Source of the DNA: Acheta domesticus
Taxonomy: Eukaryota; Arthropoda; Insecta; Orthoptera; Gryllidae
Assembly: GCA_031308135.1 (NCBI GenBank)
Contig: JAHLJT010008756.1
Location: 108,404,453 to 108,468,452 of the forward strand
Length of the DNA stretch: 64,000 bases
Direction of reading: 5' to 3'
Positions 57,274 to 64,000 of this stretch are shown here, in pieces; the stretch's first letter is position 1, and each line of letters starts with the position of its first letter. The translations under genes and the position numbers were made by a program. Under the pieces are notes generated by a model that was not told where the DNA came from, ran no database searches, and worked only from the letters and a program-made list of their open reading frames with translations.

Positions 57274-58140
57274 TGGCAACTATTCAAGAGGTAAATAAGA
57301 TACTAAACAGGAACGCCAACGGTCTAAAAAGACAGGAAAATAGTTTCCGATATTTCCTGAAACATCACCGTATTAATATTGCCTGTGTCACGGAAATCCA
57401 TTTAATTCCGGGAGAAAGTTTCAATATTCCGGGTTTCATCACGTATCGTAATGACAGAGAAACGTCACATATAGCGGCAAGGCAGTGTAGCTATGTTTAT
57501 ATCGAAGAACGTTAAACACGCACAAGTTCCGACACTTACGACAAGAAACCTGGAATCTGTTGGTGTGGCGAATTGAAATCAATGGCAAAACTTTAACTAT
57601 TATAACAGGATATAAGCCCCTAACAGAACCTTTCCGGAAAACTCATACAGAAGTATATTCAGTGATAACAATCCGACACATATTTCTAGGTGACTTCAAT
57701 TGTAAAAATATACCTTGGGGATGTAACTCGACATCGTGGCAAGGACAGAAGCTATCAGATTTTGCAACTGCATATGACATCAACATACTAGCTCCAAATG
57801 AACCAACAAGATATGCGTCCAATCCAAGCATCATCCAAGATGTCTTAGATTATTGTACTTACCAAAAATGTTAATTTTTCCCTTTCATCGAAAAGTTTTA
57901 TCAGAACTCGACTCTGACCACTTCCCGATACTCATATCGTTATCGGCACAAATCAGTAGAATCCAGCTCGACACAGCAGTAAAAGGAATTGTAAATTGGA
58001 ATAAGTATACTAATCTAATGCTATCCTATTACTCATATCCAAAAAGTATCAGTACTATGCACGACATCGACAATGAAGTTGATAAATTGTCTAAAGCAAC
58101 TATTGATGCCGACCTCGTCGTTCGCTAAATGCTAAAACCG
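57273..58140 (+). pseudogene. Jockey ORF2, endonuclease domain
   Basis: The apurinic-type endonuclease nicks target DNA. The ATG at 57273 opens MATIQEVNKILNRNANGLKR (N of the catalytic WNANG-type box). INIACVTEIHLIPGESFNIP (about 57372-57432) has the catalytic E (TEIHL). After shifts, LGDFNCKNIPWGCNS (57688-57732) supplies the GDFN box and LDSDHFPILISL (57908-57943) the SDH box. All four landmark boxes are present, in at least three frames. A typical Jockey endonuclease is about 220-230 residues, which fits this span. Confidence 0.82.
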
Positions 58141-58280
58141 CTTCCAGATAACATAACAGAAATTTAATTAAATCAAATAATAATATGAGACGCTTCTAGC
58201 AAATTACTCGAAGACCGGACATCAAAGCGAAAGTAAATAAGTTAATAAGACTGGTGAAAAACAAAACTTGATAAACTATT

Positions 58281-58873
58281 TTGGCTACGATATCAAAAAA
58301 CAACATTTTTGGCTACGATATCACCACAGACGGTGACTCCAAAATAGCGCTGTACGCAGACGACGTCGCCTTCTTCGCAACGCACAACGACATTGCCGTA
58401 GCCAAGGACTGTATTCAAAACACACTAAACGAGTATGTCAACTGGACACAAAAATGGAGAATCAAAATAAACCCGTTAAAATGCCAAACAAAAAATCTTC
58501 ACGGTACGCCGCCCCAAAAATCCTGCTGAATTAATCTTCACAATACATATATTCTGTGGACCCTCCTCACCGATAAAATATTTAGGAGGGTTGCTTGACA
58601 AAAGATTAACTTGGAAACCCCATATAAATGCAATAGCCAACAAAGTATCTGCAAAAATATCAAAACTCTTCCCTCTAATCAAAGCGCGTTCTTCATTGAA
58701 AAGTCGAATGCCGATTTAAATCCATAATTCTAACACTATGACTTATGCTTGTCCAGTTTGGGGGATGTGCTGCGACTAGGCAATCTCCAAAAATTATCAG
58801 CCATTCAGAATATATTTCTAAGAATTATTTCTAAGAACACTCAGATTCGCAGAGAGATTAAAAGTGCCTTCTT
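58281..58873 (+). pseudogene. Jockey ORF2, RT remnant
   Basis: DGDSKIALYADDVAFFATHN (58330-58389) holds the catalytic YADD. It is followed by YVNWTQKWRIKINPLKCQT (58434-58490), then LLDKRLTWKPHI in another frame (about 58591-58626) and a C-terminal LSAIQNIFLRIISKNTQIRR (58795-58854). Domains 0-4 of the RT are gone, so this is an internal deletion derivative. The reading stops at 58873 in 'agtgccttc'. Confidence 0.82.
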
Positions 58874-58929
58874 TTTTTAATTTTTTTTATTTTATGTCGC
58901 ATCAACTGCTGAGGTTATTAGCGACAGAC

Positions 58930-59040
58930 ATATTAACAACATATACATATACATTTTTATATATACATATACAAATACATTTTTACATATAGATATACAT
59001 TTTTACATAACATATACATATACATTTTTAAATAATTATA
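58930..59040. repeat. (ATACAT)n-type microsatellite
   Basis: Imperfect repeats of 'atacatatacat' with interspersed 'tttt', within the 3' untranslated region of the I-like LINE. Confidence 0.85.
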
Positions 59041-59045
59041 ACATT

Positions 59046-62000
59046 TTAAATTTCTTTGTACAAATTAATGGCCTTCAAAAAATTAACCAATCGACTGCAT
59101 TTTTCTTTGTCATTTAGACTATTTTCATATCATTATTTACAGCATGTCTCACCCGGTCGTCCTCAACCTGGGGCACAAAAATAAATGGTTAATACACATT
59201 GAAACATTACACACATTACACATGACAGTCCAATTCCCGGTGATCAAGTTGCATGAGTGAGCTTAGTATGACCTATTCTGCATCTAGATAACACAATCTG
59301 GTCAGCTCTATAGAAGGATGTGGCCGGATTGTTTAAATCATATTCACAGACACTTCTTAGTTTACAGCGAGCATTATTATTCCATTCTTGCCTGTCCAGT
59401 TCTTGTAGATTTCTCTTTATATGGGCGTGATAGTCTTCTGGTATTACGGAAGGTTACTTCTTTCATCAAGTTGTGATGCCTCTTTTGCGGATCTGTCTGC
59501 CAGCTCATTTTCACTGATACCCACATGAGCCGGAATCCATCCAAAAACTATGTCTTTTCCTTTAATGTGGGAATTTCTTTACATGTTAATGATGTCTAAC
59601 GCTAGCAGATGTCCTGAATAAAACGCATTTCCAATAGTTGATAGAGCCAATTTGGAGTCTGTTACTATCAGATATTTATGGTCACCGTCTTCAAGAATGT
59701 AGTCTAATGCTGTGATGATGGCGTATAACTCGCTGGACAAAACGGAGTACTTGTCGGGCAGTTTGCTTGATATTACTCTTGTTGGTGTTACAGCGGCACA
59801 TCCCACCAAGTTGCTGCTCTTCGAGCCATCTGTGTATACTTTGTTGTAGTTCTTATATTTGGCGATTTCTTCTCCTATTCTGGCTCTTATCTCTTTATTG
59901 TGAGTATTTGTCGTCTTAGAATTGTTTGTCAGTTCCACAGCTTTAATGTCCCTGCATAGTCCATGGTGCATAGTCAGTAACACTGATAGGTTTAAGAGGG
60001 GGAATGTTTTTCTGATATCGTGCTTAGTATTTGTATAGCCCGTAAAGAAATTGGTTTTGGTAGTTTCTTTTTGAAGCATAATTTTTTCTTGTGTCTGCAT
60101 GTAAACTGGTAAATTTGATTCATAGGGTTGCCACAGTTAGCTGTAATTTTTATTATATATCCTACAACTAGATTTCTTCTTCTTTTATCCAGGGGAGGTA
60201 ATTTAGCTTCCTGTAACATGCTTATTACCGGACTTGTTCTATATGCTCCGCATATCAGTCTGGCACCAGTGTTATTGATAGGGTCGAGTATTCTTTTAAT
60301 ATTCTTGTTTGCAGCATCGTAGAATATACTGCCATAATCCATTTTAGCTCTGATCAATGCCTGGTATGTTCTTCTAAGCACTGTATAGTCAGCCCCCCAC
60401 GCTGAGTGGCTTATGATTTTCATCAAGTTTAGTCTTTTGGTGCATTCCACTTTCAAGTTTTTAATGTGAGGTATCCAGGATAGCCTTTCGTCAAGTGTTA
60501 GGCCTAAGACTTTCAAGGTTTTACATTGATTTATCTTATGTTCACCCAGGTTTAAGGATAGAGTCTTCTCAGTGGATCGTTTCCTGGAGAAAATGATGAA
60601 TGTAGATTTCGTCTTCGAGAATTTTAGACCAACTTCAGTGGAGAATGCGAGAATGGTGTCTAAGATTTTTGAGCTATAACTGCTATTGATGACAGATGTT
60701 TACCTGTAATGCATATATTACAGTCGTCCGCGTACATGCTGACTATCGCAGGTGGTTTGATTTTGGTCTGAAGTTCATTTATTATCAACAGGAACAAGGT
60801 TACACTAAGCACAGAGCCCTGCGGTACTCCATTTGCCAACATATACTTCTCTGATAAGGATCCTCTCACTCTGACATTAATGTACCCTTTCTTTAATGAA
60901 GTTATTCACGAACTTAGCTATGTTGCCTTTAATTCCATGTTTCGTAATTATGTCCATGATACGTCTGCGCCAGACCATCTCATATGCCTTTTCGATGTCG
61001 AGACTTATAACACTGTAAACATATTATTGGCGAATCCATTGTAGATGCTGTTCTCGATTACTGCAATGCTGTCAAAAGCAGATCGGTTCTTACGGAAACC
61101 GCTTTGATGGGGTGATATTATCTGATGTTTTTTCAGGTACCATTTAAGTCTGTGGTTCACAACCTTCTCAAGTAATTTACACAGGCAACAAGTTAAGGCA
61201 ATTGGTCTGTAGCTGTCTATTGAAAATTTGTCCTTACCAGGTTTGTGAATTGGGACAATAACTGCTTCTGACCATTTTTGTGGAAAGACATTGTTTAGAT
61301 ATAAATAATTGTAAATGTCTAAAAGGACACTGATAGCTTCTTCAGGAGCATACGGATAAATATGTTAGGTATTCCGTCGGGACCGGCGCTGGTGTCTTTT
61401 AGTTGACGTATATTGACCTTAAGTTCTCGAAACGTAATGGGTGCATTCAGTTGTATAGAATCATCTATTTCATCTTCTTCTACTTCAAGGTTTAGGGGAG
61501 ATCTTTCAGTTTCTTCTTTATGTTTCATGAAGCCATCTGCAAGGTTCTTATCACTAGAATTAGAGGCGAAGCACTTTCCAAAGCTGTTCGCAATGTCGAA
61601 CGGGTCTTCAATAACTTGACCATCTGGCATGTGTATAAACTTCGGGTTATTTGTTCTATATTTTCCATCAATGGCGTTGATTTGCTTCGATGCCTCCGTG
61701 TAGTTCAGTTTACTGTTTAAGGATGATATGTATTCCTTCCAGCAGGTCCTCTTGGATTCTTTATGGTTCTTCTAGCCCTGGCTCGTGCTGACTTAAACCT
61801 GAATTGATTTTCATTTGTTTTATGTTTCTTGAATACAATTGAACCAATGCTTGTAATTCATAACCGCGTCTTCACATTCCTTTGTCCACCAAGGGTAGTT
61901 TCTTTTTACTTTTAGTATTTTTTGTTTTGGTATAGTAATCTCTGCTGTAGACAGTATGAGTTCTGTAAAGTTGCTCAGAATGTCATTTATTTGTACTGAA

Positions 62001-62779
62001 TCGTCGATGTTTAATTTCTTTAGCTTCTGGACTTTGACTGCAATGATGTCTTGGTACAACTTCCAGTTGGCCTTTTTAAATATCCATCTGGGTACATAGA
62101 TATCCTCAGGTGTAATAGAATTCTCATATGTCAATGTTATGGGGTAATGATCACTGTTGTGAAGGTCCTCCATCACATTCCATTTCAGATATCTCGCCAA
62201 AGTTGGATTGCAGATACTTAGGTCGATGCACGTTGAGTTTCCGCTGCCCACGTTGAAGTATGTAGATTTTCTGCAGTTGTTCAAGACCATTAAATCTTCA
62301 TTATTCACAAAATCACCAACAATTTTTCCTCTACGATCCGTTCTGCCTGATCCCCAAATCAAATTGTGACTATTAAAATCACCGACTATCAGTACCGCTC
62401 CTGATATTTGTGAATATAATTTGTCTAGGTGGTGATATTCTAGTTGAAACGCATTTGGGATGTATGCATTGCATGATGAAAGCTACTACCGCCAATATAC
62501 AGTTGTATCACACATACTTCTAGGTCACTTGTAATGGCGCATTCACTACATTTGATCGAGTTATGAACATAGATCGCAACACCGCCACTGGCATTTGCAC
62601 AAACCAATCTGTTTTTATAAAAAACATTGATAACCTTTAATATTGAAATGGTACTTATTTTTGAAATTGGTTTCCTGAATGCACAGTATGTCATAGTTGT
62701 CATCTTTTAGAATCTTCTGAAGAAATTCATATCTGGTGTGAAAACCGTTCACATTCCATTGTAAAATTTTTATCTTCAT
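59046..62779 (-). pseudogene. I-like LINE ORF2: endonuclease, reverse transcriptase, RNase H
   Basis: ORF2 begins at 62779 (MKIKILQWNVNG, the endonuclease N box) and ends at a stop at 59048-59046, about 1245 codons if the frame is restored. The endonuclease has CIQETNF (about 62690-62670), SGGVAIYVHNS (62590-62560) and NSDHYPITLTYE (about 62160-62125). The RT has DTSAGPDGIPN (61398-61366), a SYRPIALTCC-like stretch (about 61220-61190), SGFRKNRSAFDS (about 61110-61075), IVSMYADDCNIC (60744-60709, catalytic YADD) and LKVLGLTLDERLSW (about 60519-60478). The RNase H has YTDGSKSS (about 59845-59820), SSELYAIITALDYI (59740-59700), VTDSKLALS (59665-59640) and, after a stop, WIPAHVGISENELADRSAKE (about 59540-59480), giving the full D-E-D-D set. 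At least five frame breaks occur, one in a T-run (about 62620). RNase H places it in the I superfamily and not in Jockey. Confidence 0.88.
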
Positions 62780-62784
62780 GTTTA

Positions 62785-63900
62785 AAATCTTCGCTTGTTA
62801 TTTCGTTGTCGGACGATTCTCTTGAAGAATCTGAGAGAACTGGTCCTTCAGTTTCTTCATAATTCTGGTAAATCTTGATTTTATTCCTCTGTCAGACAGT
62901 AATGGGTATATTTCTTTAAGCATTTCAATTAGCTTCCCTGTTCTCTTTGGTATAACTGAGAGATATTTGAAGGGGATTACTTACACCGTATGTGTTTCCA
63001 GGAAGTCTTTTAGTTGATCGTACGTGAGTACATTGTTTGACCCTTCTATTCTTTCTTTCACTGGAGCTAGTTGCTCCACTATGCTCTTCTTAGTGCTGCC
63101 ACTACTAATGGGGTTCTCCCTAGCGACCTTCATTTTCTTTTTCTATTTTTGTTTGCCGCATCTTTAATTCTACCTTGGGGATGGTTAAATTGTCCTTCCT
63201 GAAGTTCACTCGATTCATTGGTGGGAACACTTGTGATCTGTGATAAGGCTCTCTTAACAGGATTGCCTTGGTCGAGTGGGGGGAATTCATGGTAACTGAG
63301 TACCTTGTCACTTTGTTCGTTGTCGGGGGAAACATTATTTTCAATTACGTCTTCTGATTGATTGGGGTTAACGTCTAAATTTTTGCAGTTTTTGGCAAAT
63401 GTGTCCTTCTTCCTTACAGTGAAAACACTTAATGATGCCGCTAGACATGTAAATCCAGTTTCTTTCTCCTTTGTATGTGATGAGTATGGCTCAGGTATCT
63501 TGCTTACTGAAATCTTCCGGTACGAACACTGTCTACGGAAACTTAAGATATGAGTGAACTCTCTTTACCGAAACCAGCTCTGAGAAATGACACTTGAGAA
63601 CTGCGTATCACTTTTAGTTTGTCTAGTTCATCTTCAATTACTGCGTTAGGAATCATAGGATAAACATTTGAAATACAATGCGCTTTTGCCTACTAACAAG
63701 AACGAATATTTTGAGAACCTTCAATAATATCTTGTACTTCTCGGTTACATCATCTACTAACTGTTTACTTCAAAATATACACACTCTATTATTTGAACTT
63801 TTTGAATGCATACGTGATGTGAATAGGTGAAACAATCATTGCAGTGCTTCTAACCGTTCGAGGGGTTGTGCTGTGGTCTTTGCCTCAAATATACCTTGTC
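62785..63900 (-). pseudogene. I-like LINE ORF1 (right copy)
   Basis: This is the same gag-like ORF1 as at 101-1017, here including the C-terminal part missing from the window's left copy. RENPISSGSTKKSIVEQLAP (about 63122-63063) leads into a charged C-terminus ending just before the ORF2 start. The zinc knuckle region (about 63388-63432) is present but a base is inserted next to it. Relative to the left copy there are many single-base gains and losses ('ggcttcagg' to 'ggctcagg' at 63487; 'acacttgtct' to 'acactgtct' at 63526). These destroy the frame repeatedly, whereas substitutions are few. Confidence 0.78.
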
Positions 63901-64000
63901 CTTACATTGTTCCCAAACTTTTCACCTCTAACTTTTCCTATTCCTTTGAAATTTTTACTGCCATACGTGATGTTTTTCGCCAGGGCTTTCTGATGTACTT
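63901..64000. other. Sequence beyond the truncated LINE 5' end
   Basis: After about 63895 the match to the left copy is lost, except for a weak echo 'catacgtgatgt' (63963) that also occurs in ORF1 at 63809. It could be a local duplication or rearrangement. Confidence 0.35.

Larger units (their letters stand above)
55600..58873 (+). mobile_element. Jockey-type LINE, internally deleted
   Basis: It runs from a GC-richer 5' leader (about 55605, 'ctagcagtggtagcgtacgc') through ORF1 and endonuclease to a remnant of RT, ending abruptly at about 58873, where the I-like LINE tail begins. Most of the RT is deleted near 58270-58290, between a 17-base direct repeat 'ttttggctacgatatca'. ORF1 and ORF2 both carry many shifts and stops. 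Confidence 0.85.
58876..63900 (-). mobile_element. I-like LINE, nearly complete (right copy)
   Basis: On the minus strand it runs from ORF1 (63.9 kb) through ORF2 (62779-59046) to a 3' untranslated region. The 3' end has a 'gtcgctaataacctcagcag' block (58925-58906) followed by an A-rich tail (58900-58876). The microsatellite at 58930-59040 lies in the 3' untranslated part. The match to the left-end copy breaks off at about 63895, so the extreme 5' end is lost or rearranged here. The 3' end lies directly against the Jockey relic, suggesting insertion into it. Confidence 0.85.

Noticed and set aside
1..64000. CRISPR arrays, operons, rRNA genes, integrated viral genes
   Set aside because: None seen. 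The only regular arrays are minisatellites and microsatellites, and all polymerase genes are of LINE or Penelope type.

Overview
This looks like eukaryotic, probably insect, nuclear DNA from a large, repeat-rich genome. There are no operons or dense bacterial-style genes. The reading frames with recognisable protein content all belong to mobile elements: I-, Jockey- and RTE-like LINEs, a Penelope-like element with a GIY-YIG domain, mariner, Tc1, hAT- and piggyBac-like DNA transposons, and tRNA-derived SINEs. Most of these are broken. The rest is AT-rich spacer with short GC/CpG-rich islands and simple repeats. I found no host protein-coding gene that I can defend. The exact insect lineage cannot be told from this window. 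An exact 1000-N gap lies at 32697-33696.

Layout. 1-1170: 5' part of an RNase H-type (I-like) LINE on the minus strand; a second, nearly complete copy fills 58876-63900 in the same orientation. 3115-4605: piggyBac-like TTAA element carrying an embedded LINE 3' fragment. 4803-8000: SINE pieces, a dead mariner and a hAT-like element. 9247-13175: repeat family B, then a Penelope-like element that appears to be split by a Jockey/CR1-type LINE. 13.2-29 kb: mostly AT-rich spacer with SINEs, a LINE scrap, repeat family A and GC-rich islands. 29398-30260: nested inverted repeats carrying three hammerhead-ribozyme motifs. 31-38 kb: GC-rich islands, the gap, an RTE-like LINE remnant, and a foldback element at 37297-37522. 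41-43 kb: a minisatellite interrupted by a full-length SINE with an 8-bp target-site duplication. 45.2-45.8 kb: long polypurine tract. 50.5-53.8 kb: LINE 5'-like sequence, a dead Tc1, a LINE 3' end and two copies of family B. 55.6-58.9 kb: decayed Jockey element that abuts the I-like LINE.

The strongest candidate for something undescribed is the block at 29398-30260. Two minus-strand hammerhead motifs (one with an intact core, one with a substitution at the catalytic G8 position) and one 5'-truncated plus-strand copy sit in inverted and direct repeats. They are accompanied by a conserved linker made of three successive hairpins. The topology reads as type III (closed stems I and II, open stem III). 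This suggests a ribozyme-processed satellite, retrozyme or Penelope-type terminal repeat.

A caution on pseudogene calls: the two I-like LINE copies differ mainly by one-base indels, often in homopolymers. Some of the frameshifts reported here may therefore be assembly errors and not biological decay.
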